From NCBI GenBank assembly GCA_015654675.1, contig JAATGM010000004.1:22624-86623 (forward strand): 64,000 nucleotides of DNA, written 5' to 3'. The stretch comes from Planctomycetota bacterium (GTDB taxonomy: Bacteria > Planctomycetota > Phycisphaerae > UBA1845 > UTPLA1). Made by a program: the position numbers and the translations under genes. Under the pieces are notes generated by a model. That model saw nothing but the letters and a program-made list of their open reading frames with translations. It ran no database searches and had not been told where the DNA came from. Below, piece by piece: positions 16,937 to 24,057 of the stretch (positions are counted from its first letter, which is position 1; every line of letters starts with the position of its first letter).

Positions 16937-17269
16937 AACGTTTCAGCATTCCTGTTTCGCACCCCCGCATCATCCCGCCCCGCCAGCACTTTTTGCTTGA
17001 CGGTGCGATAATCCAAGCTACCCTAACCTATTGGCCGCAGTGCTCCCTATCATCGTCCTTATTAGGCGGTAATAACTTGTCTATAGCGGCCCGGAAAAGC
17101 TTGCGGGGGTTTGCGGCGCTGAGATCGTCTCAGCCCGAAGCATGCACGGCGCGTGGGCAAGTGTTCGTCGCCTCCAAATTGCGGTCCGACTGCAAAATCG
17201 CCGGAATTCCCCGGCCGCGCGGTCGCGGCTCGGCGTAATGAGTGGTCTCGGGTAACAGGAGGAACCCCA
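16937..17269 (+). promoter_or_regulatory. Gene-free stretch with promoter and structured leader before the PilZ gene
   Basis: A candidate sigma70-type promoter lies at 16997-17024: TTGACG, a 16-base spacer and TACCCT. That would give a leader of about 240 bases before the PilZ start. The leader contains a clean hairpin CTGAGA-tcg-TCTCAG at about 17120-17134 and ends with ACAGGAGGAA as ribosome-binding site. A leader this long is unusual here, where many genes are closely spaced, so RNA-level control of the PilZ protein is possible. I checked for the c-di-GMP-I (GEMM) motif by eye and did not find it. Confidence 0.4.
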
Positions 17270-17689
17270 ATGTCCTCAGTGCGAAACAACCCCTTTTCAA
17301 CCGCTGAATCCCTCGCCACTCTCCCTCGCTCCGGACTCATTCTCGACGATCGCCGCGACCTCCAGCGCTGGCCCGCCCAGTGCGATGTCTGGCTGCTCGA
17401 CCTCGAAGGCATGACCGTCCTCCGCTGCCAGACCGACAACGTCTCCTCCGGTGGACTTCATTGCACCGTCCCGATCGGATTTGGTCTCGCTGTCGGCCAG
17501 CGCTACGAACTGCGCATCCGCCGACCGAATGACGATCTCGCCGCCGTTCGCCCGGCCTGGGCCGGTTGCTACGGAACCATCATCCGCACCCGGCTCATCA
17601 CCGACGGTATCACCGATCGCCTGGCCGTCGCCGTGCGCTTCGACTCGGTTCAACCCTTCGAAGAGTCGACCCAAATCGGCAACGCCTGA
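17270..17689 (+). CDS. PilZ-domain protein
   Basis: A 139-residue single-domain protein predicted to bind cyclic di-GMP. The family's two binding elements are recognisable: an arginine-rich segment (DDRRDLQRWPAQCDVWLLD, residues about 25-43) and a D/N-x-S-x-x-G turn (DNVSSGGLHCTV, residues about 60-71). The rest forms beta strands, including LAVAVRFDSVQP. The target process is unknown; pilus, motility and secretion are typical for the family. The ATG is fixed by the strong upstream site ACAGGAGGAA. It is convergent with the gene ending at 17711. Confidence 0.7.
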   Translation: MSSVRNNPFSTAESLATLPRSGLILDDRRDLQRWPAQCDVWLLDLEGMTVLRCQTDNVSSGGLHCTVPIGFGLAVGQRYELRIRRPNDDLAAVRPAWAGCYGTIIRTRLITDGITDRLAVAVRFDSVQPFEESTQIGNA

Positions 17690-17710
17690 GTTCGACGCGC
17701 GTTAATCCAA

Positions 17711-19366
17711 CTAGGGCCGATGCCACTCATCGCATGCCGCGCACCGCGGCCATGCTGCACCATCTTTGAATTCACGTGACGCTTCGGCAGCGCGGTGCGC
17801 GCTCCGCAGCCGACCCATGACCCCCGCCTCCCAGATCTCCGCAAGCGATTGCGCTCCAACACGCCCAATCACCTGGCTCCCCGAAAAATCCTGATCGCAC
17901 GAAGCCACGCTCCCATCCGCCAAAACCATCGTCCGCCGCGAAATCTGACGACACGCCACGCGCCCCGGCGGCGCAACCCGCGTCACGCGCCGATCCTCCA
18001 TCTGCCCTGCAAACCCGCTCGCCCCGCGAATGCTCGCCACCCCCAGCCGCCGCAACCATGCGTCGTAAAACTCCTCCATGTCATCCACGTTGCCCGTGCT
18101 CTTGATGAACTCCGGCACAATGATCGGCCGCACCGCCCGCCGATCCACCCGCCACCGCGCCCACCGCTCCATCCGCCCGCACACGGCGTCAAACCCATCC
18201 ACGCCATGCACCCGCCGATACGTCTCCGGCGTCGCCGCGTCCAGCCCGACAATCACGGCGTCTGCCGGTGCCGCAAACAGCACCTCATCCACTCGCTCGT
18301 CACCCGCCAGCCCGGTCGTCTGCACACCGATCGCCAACGCCGATGACGCCCGCAGCATCGCGAGGATCTCGCCAAACCGCGGATGCAAACACGGCTCTCC
18401 GAATCCCCCCAGCACAACCCGCACGTCGTCCCACCCCTCAATCCCCTCGATCACCCGTCGAACATGCTCATTCGAAATCGGACCGCGCCGACCAACCATC
18501 CCCCCGCGTGGCCGCAAAACCGTCCGCCCAGCCAGCGGATCGTCGGTTGTCAGCTCGATCTCAATTTCTTCCGGCGCGCTAGCAACAACGCCCCCGTCAT
18601 CGCGAACCATCTCCGCGGCAATCCGTTCCGCACCCCACGAATCGGCCCCAAGCTCGATCAGCCGCGCCACGCGCTCAAAGCTCCGCCGCGTATCCGCAAT
18701 CAACCGCCCCCGCGCCTCGATAATCACCGACGCCGGACGATAACAAGCGCCTTTCCCCGTCAGATCCGGCTGCGGCTGATCCGGCTGATAGACAAGCAAC
18801 GCACCCGCCGGCTGCAGCGCACCATCCAACTCTTCCAGAATCGATCGCGAGAAAATCGCCGGCGCCAACCCCGGCGGCGCCTGACAAAAAGTGATCCGCG
18901 CCGCCTCCGCGTTTTCCTCATGATGCGCAACCATCGCATCGACCAGCCCAACATCAATCAAAACAGCCGCCGCCGACACAAACACCACCGAGTCCGCCTC
19001 GGCGTGTTTCGCTGCCTCCGCGCAAGCCCCCGCGCTCATCTCCTCGTCAAACCAGCACAGCCCGCCGATCCCCCCGCGCCAGCCATCCGGCCCCCACGCC
19101 CGCCCGCTCCTCGCCAATTCACGATACGGCGCAACCAGTCTCTCGCTCACTTCGACCCGCGCCGGCGTCCCCGCCAACAGCCCGCGCGTCGCATCGCATT
19201 CCTCAGCCGACGCCAATACCACGATCCCCGCCAACCGCTCCGCCCGCGCAAGTCGCTCAACCGTCCGCCGCAACACGGCCTGCCCGGCAATCGCATTCGC
19301 CAGCCGCGAGCGCGTCCCCAGCCCGCTAGTCCGCAAATCGACCTGCATCACCGCGATGCACTTCAT
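17711..19366 (-). CDS. Nucleotidyltransferase-like / radical-SAM-like fusion lacking the cluster cysteines
   Basis: A 551-residue two-part protein. Residues 1-240 resemble SpsF-type cytidylyltransferases (AVMQVDLR..., AVLRRTVERLARAERLAGIVVLAS), but the GSTRLPGK-type nucleotide loop is not intact. Residues about 268-551 follow the layout of radical SAM/SPASM proteins: IEIELTT, GGFGEPCLHPRFGEI, GLDAATPETYRRVHG and a C-terminal SPASM-like block with CRQISRRTMVLADGSVASC and CAAC. The CxxxCxxC that should follow ELTT is absent: the expected cysteines are D276, G280 and V283. It should not bind the catalytic 4Fe-4S cluster in the usual way, although the C-terminal cysteines remain. Its start overlaps the stop of the DUF115 gene (ATGA). 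A role in surface-glycan or glycoprotein modification is inferred only from the DUF115 partner. Confidence 0.72.
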   Translation of the reverse strand: MKCIAVMQVDLRTSGLGTRSRLANAIAGQAVLRRTVERLARAERLAGIVVLASAEECDATRGLLAGTPARVEVSERLVAPYRELARSGRAWGPDGWRGGIGGLCWFDEEMSAGACAEAAKHAEADSVVFVSAAAVLIDVGLVDAMVAHHEENAEAARITFCQAPPGLAPAIFSRSILEELDGALQPAGALLVYQPDQPQPDLTGKGACYRPASVIIEARGRLIADTRRSFERVARLIELGADSWGAERIAAEMVRDDGGVVASAPEEIEIELTTDDPLAGRTVLRPRGGMVGRRGPISNEHVRRVIEGIEGWDDVRVVLGGFGEPCLHPRFGEILAMLRASSALAIGVQTTGLAGDERVDEVLFAAPADAVIVGLDAATPETYRRVHGVDGFDAVCGRMERWARWRVDRRAVRPIIVPEFIKSTGNVDDMEEFYDAWLRRLGVASIRGASGFAGQMEDRRVTRVAPPGRVACRQISRRTMVLADGSVASCDQDFSGSQVIGRVGAQSLAEIWEAGVMGRLRSAHRAAEASREFKDGAAWPRCAACDEWHRP

Positions 19367-21291
19367 GTCGTCGGCCCCGCGCCCGCCAGTTCCTCGTCAA
19401 ATCGCCGCAGCGTCCGTTCAAACATTTGCTCCACCGCTCCGCAGCCCTCAATCAGTGCATCCACAAACCGCCGATCCCGCGCCAACTGCCGCACCGACTT
19501 CTCGCGTCCCTCCAGCCCCTCCGCCACAAGCCGCCGATCCGCCCAGAACTTCTGCAATTCCGCAAGCTGCGTCACCTCGCAAACCAGCGCGAACACCTCG
19601 TCATGCGAACGCACCTCGGTCCGCAACTCATCCACGCGAACGATCAACTGGTTAAACGCCGGCGCGTCACTCACCAGCCCCTCCAGCCGCTGCAGCACAT
19701 CGCGCGTCTCCTCGCACAACTTCCGAAACCCACCCACCTCGTCGCGTCGCCGCGCCAGCGCCGCCCGCCCGGCCCGCACCCGCTCCCCGTCATATCTCCA
19801 TGCTGTCGTCGCTTCCGGCAATGGTCGCTCGCAATACCGCTCAATCACCTCCGCCAGCGCCATCGCCGTCGTCCCCGCCTTCCGAACTCCCCCCTCGGTG
19901 GCATCGATCACTCGCGCCCGCGACGCCGCAAAATCCCGCTCAAACTGCTCCAGATAAGTAAACATCTGCTCATCCGTATAGATCGCACGCCCCGCAACGT
20001 CCGTCGTCCGCCGCAGGATCGGCCGATGCCGAACAATTCGCTCCCACTCCTTCTGCTCCAGCGAACAAAACCGCCCCAGCTCCGGCCGCCACGCATCGTG
20101 AATCGTCACGCCCGGCGTGTAGTAAACCGATCCGCTGAATCCCAGGTCCTGTCCGACAAACACAATCGGATCGCACCCCAAATGCTCGGCCAGATAAAAC
20201 GACAGATGCGCGACCGTGCTCCCCGCCGCCAAACCGCTCCGCCCGGCCAGCTCCGCGCCAACACACCGCTGCGCAAACTCGTTATTCAGGAAAATCACCC
20301 GCCGCGCTGCCGGCCCCGTCCCCCCGCGAAACGTATCGACCACCGCAAACGCCGCCTTCGGCTCCGCCACCATCACCGCGTCGCCGAAATCCTCAACCCC
20401 CTCGAAAAACCGCCGCGACAAATCACTGAAATCCAGCGTCGTCACAAAGTCCGGCCGAATCCCGCGCGCCAGCAGCGGCTTCAACGTCGTCTGCACCGCG
20501 ATAATGACGGCCCGTCCCGCCGCGCGCTTCAAAAGGTCAATGTTCTTCGCCAAAGACGGCCCCGCCGACACCACAATCGCCGCATGCCCCGCAAATTTCC
20601 CCTGCAACACATCCAACGTCGGCGTCGCCAGATACGCCGGCAGGTTCCCCGCAATGTTCTCGCACGTCACCCGGCTGTTCGCGATCAGCGTCACCAGTGA
20701 CATCTTCGAAAACGCCGCAAAGTCGAGAATGTTCTGCCGACAAGCCGCGTGAAACGCCGCATCCACCGTCCGCCCCGCCGGCGGCACAACCAGCCGCGTC
20801 CCCAGCATCAGCAGCGCCGAGAGCGGCGTCAGCTTCTCATGAATCTCCTGCTTATCCGTCGTCGTGATGAAGATCAGCCGGCCGCCCGCGATCGCTTCCG
20901 AAAAATCCGCGTGCTCCAGCGCCGCCCGCAACGTCGCCAGGTTCGGCTCGCTGACGATCACAATCCCCGCCGACCCCATCTCCTCCAATAGCGGCCGAAC
21001 GTGATACCCCAACCCCATCCCGCACAACACCGCGCACATCGACTCGCGCTCGTCCCCCGACGCGCACAATCGCTCGGCCTCGCCCGCCGGATCATGCCGG
21101 CTATGCAGATAAAGCCGCTTCCCATCCTCCCCGATCCGGCAAGCCGTCACCGACCCGCGCGGCGTCGCCTCAACCACCAGACTCGCATCCGCACCCAGTC
21201 TGTCAATTGCATCGGCCAGCCGCGCATCGCGCCGATACAGAGCTGCCATGTTGGAAGTGAATCGCGCGTCGATCTCCGCCGTCGCCGACAT
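19363..21291 (-). CDS. DUF115 / MptE-like (Maf-related) protein
   Basis: A ~642-residue protein of the DUF115 family, which includes archaeal 6-hydroxymethylpterin diphosphokinase MptE and the Maf/PseE motility accessory factors that glycosylate flagellin. The core is GHAAIVVSAGPSLAKNIDLL, VIIAVQTTLKPLLARGIRPDFVTTLDFSD and, later, IVFVGQDLGFSGSVYYTPG. The N-terminal part (FTSNMAALYRRDARLADAI) matches the family's leading region, and the C-terminal ~150 residues are helical. The ATG at 21291 is chosen; a GTG at 21336 is possible but lies very close to the upstream terminator. It is co-translated with the degenerate radical-SAM gene. In Maf neighbourhoods sugar nucleotidyltransferases are common, which fits the N-terminal half of that partner. 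No flagellin gene is in the window. Confidence 0.78.
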   Translation of the reverse strand: MSATAEIDARFTSNMAALYRRDARLADAIDRLGADASLVVEATPRGSVTACRIGEDGKRLYLHSRHDPAGEAERLCASGDERESMCAVLCGMGLGYHVRPLLEEMGSAGIVIVSEPNLATLRAALEHADFSEAIAGGRLIFITTTDKQEIHEKLTPLSALLMLGTRLVVPPAGRTVDAAFHAACRQNILDFAAFSKMSLVTLIANSRVTCENIAGNLPAYLATPTLDVLQGKFAGHAAIVVSAGPSLAKNIDLLKRAAGRAVIIAVQTTLKPLLARGIRPDFVTTLDFSDLSRRFFEGVEDFGDAVMVAEPKAAFAVVDTFRGGTGPAARRVIFLNNEFAQRCVGAELAGRSGLAAGSTVAHLSFYLAEHLGCDPIVFVGQDLGFSGSVYYTPGVTIHDAWRPELGRFCSLEQKEWERIVRHRPILRRTTDVAGRAIYTDEQMFTYLEQFERDFAASRARVIDATEGGVRKAGTTAMALAEVIERYCERPLPEATTAWRYDGERVRAGRAALARRRDEVGGFRKLCEETRDVLQRLEGLVSDAPAFNQLIVRVDELRTEVRSHDEVFALVCEVTQLAELQKFWADRRLVAEGLEGREKSVRQLARDRRFVDALIEGCGAVEQMFERTLRRFDEELAGAGPTT

Positions 21292-21341
21292 CGCCGCGAT
21301 TCTATCCGCGTCGCACCCCGCCACCGTCCCCGACACACGCG

Positions 21342-21391
21342 TAAAAAAAGAGCAGGCCCGGCCGTGTCCTCCTACGGCCGGACCTGCGCGT
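21342..21391 (-). terminator. Intrinsic terminator after the 50-residue peptide gene
   Basis: A 14-base stem with one mismatch (21352-21365 paired with 21374-21387, arms GCAGGcCCGGCCGT and ACGGCCGGaCCTGC) and an 8-base loop. On the minus strand it is followed by TCTTTTTTTAC, a strong rho-independent signal. On the plus strand the stem is followed by GCGTTTT, so weak bidirectional action is possible. It separates the peptide gene from the DUF115 gene. Confidence 0.82.
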
Positions 21392-21431
21392 TTTGTGAAG
21401 CCGGTCTACCGTGACCGGCCGGATATCGTCC

Positions 21432-21584
21432 TTAGAAGGGCAGATTTCCGAGCACGCCCAGAATGGCGCTGAAGATCTGACCCATGACGTCGCTCAACGC
21501 GGTGCCGATGACAGGCAACTGCCCGACAACGCCCTGAATCGAGTCAAAGAACGACGACAGCAAACCAGCAATTCCACCTTCCAT
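21432..21584 (-). CDS. 50-residue hydrophobic peptide, unknown
   Basis: A short gene encoding 50 residues, starting MEGGIAGLLSSFFDSIQGVV and ending AILGVLGNLPF. It is rich in Gly, Leu, Ile, Val, Ser and Phe, has only three acidic and no basic residues, and could form an amphipathic or membrane-associated helix. It has no typical Sec signal. Support as a real gene comes from its signals: AAGGAG (21593-21598) at good spacing, a TATACT -10 hexamer upstream and a strong terminator 45 bases downstream. I do not recognise a family. Hydrophobic peptides of this size include toxins, phenol-soluble-modulin-like surfactants and membrane subunits, but none of these can be assigned. Confidence 0.6.
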   Translation of the reverse strand: MEGGIAGLLSSFFDSIQGVVGQLPVIGTALSDVMGQIFSAILGVLGNLPF

Positions 21585-21607
21585 AATTCGACTCTCCTTG
21601 GCGAGGT

Positions 21608-21637
21608 AGTATACATCGGTGCTTGTCCCCCAAGCAC
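21608..21637 (-). promoter_or_regulatory. Candidate promoter and dyad for the 50-residue peptide gene
   Basis: On the minus strand TATACT (21613-21608) is a good -10 element, giving a leader of under 20 bases. Just upstream, a perfect 7-base inverted repeat with a 5-base loop (GTGCTTG and CAAGCAC, 21619-21637) covers the -35 region. No good TTGACA hexamer is present, so an activator or operator at the dyad is possible. Confidence 0.4.
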
Positions 21638-21846
21638 TCTTACGCCCTACGTACTAGCAAAGCCCGTGCCAAGGGCGACCTGCGAAATGGACCAGAAAAA
21701 CAGCATTTCCATTCCGGGAATGAGCATTTGAGGTGGTTCTCGATAACAACTGGGCACTTTTACTACCAATTACCCAATATTGTCGTGAACCCAATTCTAC
21801 CCACCTTACCTTATCGGGCTTAGGGGCCAACCGCCGCCCGGCCCAA

Positions 21847-21862
21847 TACGACTGCTTTCGTA
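21847..21862 (+). promoter_or_regulatory. Candidate operator of the BlaI-type regulator
   Basis: A perfect inverted repeat TACGA-N6-TCGTA ends 13 bases before the BlaI-like start codon. BlaI/MecI dimers bind short dyads with TAC/GTA half-sites over their own promoters, so this fits autoregulation. The half-site differs from the Firmicutes TACA/TGTA consensus. Confidence 0.4.
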
Positions 21863-21875
21863 GTACGATTCGACC

Positions 21876-22286
21876 ATGTCTGACGCACCCCCGCTCCCCA
21901 CCGATGCCGAGCTTGAGATCCTCGCCGTCCTTTGGGACGACGGTTGGTCCACCGTTCGCAACGTCTGGACCCGGCTCTCCACGCATCGCGCCATGGTTTA
22001 CACCACAGTCCTCAAGTTCATGCAAATCATGCACGCTAAAGGCCTAGTTCAGCGCGACGAATCGCGCCGCACACATCTCTACAACGCCGTCGATCCCAAA
22101 GATCTCACCCAGCGAAAGCTGATCACCGATCTCGTCGCACGCGCCTTCAACAACTCCCCCATCGATCTCGTCCGTCAGACGCTCGCCATCGCCGAGCTTT
22201 CCGCCGCCGATCGCCAAACGCTCCGCGCGCTCATCGAGCAGCTAGCGAATCCGCCCCCGCCTTCCCCAGCCGCTCCGGCTCGCTGA
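21876..22286 (+). CDS. BlaI/MecI-family transcriptional regulator (orphan)
   Basis: A 136-residue winged-helix repressor. LPTDAELEILAVLWDDGWSTVRNVWTRLS and MVYTTVLKFMQIMHAKGLVQRDE are the DNA-binding helices and wing, including the conserved YTTV recognition helix. The C-terminal dimerisation helices include LVARAFNNSPIDLVRQTL. Such regulators are normally followed by a BlaR1/MecR1 M56 peptidase sensor; none is present here. The 3' end overlaps the convergent membrane-fusion-protein gene by 56 bases, so its proline-rich last residues are encoded opposite that gene. It may regulate itself through the dyad at 21847 and possibly the facing exporter operon, which is inference. Confidence 0.88.
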   Translation: MSDAPPLPTDAELEILAVLWDDGWSTVRNVWTRLSTHRAMVYTTVLKFMQIMHAKGLVQRDESRRTHLYNAVDPKDLTQRKLITDLVARAFNNSPIDLVRQTLAIAELSAADRQTLRALIEQLANPPPPSPAAPAR

Positions 22287-23346
22287 GAAACCAAACATCC
22301 ATCTGCAACTCCAGAGGCACGTCGTCGGCATCCTCCAACGCCACGACCACTTCCTGAATCCGCGTGTCAACTTTTTCCGTCGGCCGGGCGGTGCGAAAAT
22401 TCTTTCGCCCCAGCGTCGGCTCGACATGCACCACGCGCCCGGCAAATCGACGATCTCCAAACGCCGACGCCTGGGCGAAAACCATCTGCCCCGGCCACAC
22501 GCGTTCAATGTCCGTCTCATCCACATCCACCCGAACGTGCAGCACGCGCCGATCGCCCACCGAGAGAATCGGCGTCGGCGTGTCCGTGAACACCGCCTCG
22601 CCCGGCTCGCGATGCCGGTAGATCACCATCCCGTCAATCGGCGATCGAATGAACGTCTTCTCCAGCACCGCCTTGGCCGATGCCAGCTGCGCCCGCGCCT
22701 CGCTCACCGCCGCCTCCCCGCGCCGCACGTCCTCCACCCGCGCTCCCGCTCTCGCCATCTCAAGCCGCTTACGCGCCGCCTGCTCCTGCGCCAGTGCCTG
22801 GTCGCGCGACGACCGCGCCTGTGCCAGTTCTCGTTCCGATACCGCCTCCTTCTTCACCATCCGCTCCACGCGCGTCGCCTCAAACTCCGCGAACTTTCGC
22901 CGTGCCTCGGCCTCGTCCACATTCGCCTGCAAGACCGCGATATCCTCCGGCCGCTCTCCGTTCTTCACGCGCGCCAGCTCCGCTTCCGCGCGTGCCAGCG
23001 ACGCCTCCGCCAGATCCGCCTGCGCCTGCTGCAGCGAATGGTCCAGCTCCGCAACCAGTTGCCCGCGCTGCACGCGCTCGCCCGCCTGCACCGAAATTGA
23101 CTTCAACGTCCCCGACAGCTCGCTCACGATCTGAACCGATCGCGATCGCGGCTCCGTCACGCCCGGCGCGCTGAACACCACGCCCTGCCCACCGGCCAGC
23201 AACGATGTCTTCATCGACGCCTGCTCCAGCGCCCCGCCGAAAGCAGCACCCGGCGGCGGCTCGGCCCGCCACACGCAAACCCCGCCGCCCGTCACAGCCG
23301 TCAGCCCCGTCACGATCCATATCCAGCGCTTCTTGATTTTCGTCAT
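22231..23346 (-). CDS. Membrane-fusion protein of an ABC exporter (HlyD/DevB-like)
   Basis: A 371-residue periplasmic adaptor. An N-terminal membrane anchor (WIWIVTGLTAVTGGGVCVW) is followed by the first half of the lipoyl domain (IVSELSGTLKSISVQAGERVQRGQLVAELD). A long coiled coil runs over residues about 100-215 and is rich in Ala, Glu and Arg. The second lipoyl half is KTFIRSPIDGMVIYRHREPGEAV, and the beta-barrel domain follows (RVDVDETDIERVWPGQMV). The start overlaps the ATPase stop by four bases. The trio of permease, ATPase and adaptor matches DevBCA- or MacAB-like exporters; the outer-membrane channel would be a separate TolC-like protein. The substrate is unknown. Confidence 0.88.
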   Translation of the reverse strand: MTKIKKRWIWIVTGLTAVTGGGVCVWRAEPPPGAAFGGALEQASMKTSLLAGGQGVVFSAPGVTEPRSRSVQIVSELSGTLKSISVQAGERVQRGQLVAELDHSLQQAQADLAEASLARAEAELARVKNGERPEDIAVLQANVDEAEARRKFAEFEATRVERMVKKEAVSERELAQARSSRDQALAQEQAARKRLEMARAGARVEDVRRGEAAVSEARAQLASAKAVLEKTFIRSPIDGMVIYRHREPGEAVFTDTPTPILSVGDRRVLHVRVDVDETDIERVWPGQMVFAQASAFGDRRFAGRVVHVEPTLGRKNFRTARPTEKVDTRIQEVVVALEDADDVPLELQMDVWFLSEPERLGKAGADSLAAR

Positions 23347-24056
23347 AGTCCACCTTCGCGCGATACGATCCGGCCGTCCTCGATTCGAACCACGTCGTCC
23401 GCCATCGGCTTCAACCGGACATCATGTGTCACCACCACCACCGCGCGACCATCCTGGTCTGCCAGCGAGCGCAGCAATTCCATCACCGTCTTCGCACTGC
23501 GACTGTCGAGACTCGCCGTCGGCTCATCCGCCAGCACCAGCGATCCCGGCGAAGCCAGCGCCCGCGCGATCGCCACCCGCTGCTGTTGCCCGCCGCTCAA
23601 CTCCGACGGCAGGTGATCCGCCCGGTCCGCCAGCCCCACCCGCTCCAGCAGCCCCATCGCCCCGCTGGCCGCCGCGTGCTGCGTTTGCCCCTGCAAATCC
23701 AGCACCACCTGAACGTTCTCTTGCGCCGTCAACGCGGTCAGCAGGTTCGAATTCTGAAAAATGAACCCCACCTCGCGCCGCCGAACCGCGGTCCAGTCCG
23801 ACTCCGAGCAGTTGCTCAAGTCGCGCCCCCCAACTTCTACCCGCCCGCGCGTCGGCCGCCGCAACAGCCCAAGAATCGTCAGCAACGTCGTCTTCCCCGA
23901 ACCCGATGGCCCCATCAGCAGCGTTAACTTTCCCGCCTGAATCTCAAGATCAACCTCGTCGAGCACGACCAGATTGTTCGGCGCTCGGCCATACTCATGC
24001 GAAACGCCGCAAAGCCGTGCCGCAATTCCGAGACTCGGTGTCGTGTCGATAAACAT
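23343..24056 (-). CDS. ABC transporter ATP-binding protein (DevA/LolD/MacB type)
   Basis: A 237-residue nucleotide-binding subunit. Walker A is MGPSGSGKTTLL, the Q-loop is FIFQNSNLL, the signature is LSGGQQQRVAIARAL, Walker B is LVLADEPTASLD and the switch histidine is VVVTHD. The sequence sits in the MacB/LolD branch that works with FtsX-like permeases. The ATG at 24056 follows GGAGG at five bases and starts one base after the permease stop; the frame could begin at a TTG at 24068 but that is less likely. Four-base overlap with the adaptor gene downstream supports one operon. Confidence 0.95.
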   Translation of the reverse strand: MFIDTTPSLGIAARLCGVSHEYGRAPNNLVVLDEVDLEIQAGKLTLLMGPSGSGKTTLLTILGLLRRPTRGRVEVGGRDLSNCSESDWTAVRRREVGFIFQNSNLLTALTAQENVQVVLDLQGQTQHAAASGAMGLLERVGLADRADHLPSELSGGQQQRVAIARALASPGSLVLADEPTASLDSRSAKTVMELLRSLADQDGRAVVVVTHDVRLKPMADDVVRIEDGRIVSREGGL

Positions 24057-24057
24057 C

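Noticed and set aside
17711..19366. Active radical SAM enzyme
   Set aside because: The CxxxCxxC is missing at the expected position and no other such triplet occurs in the protein.
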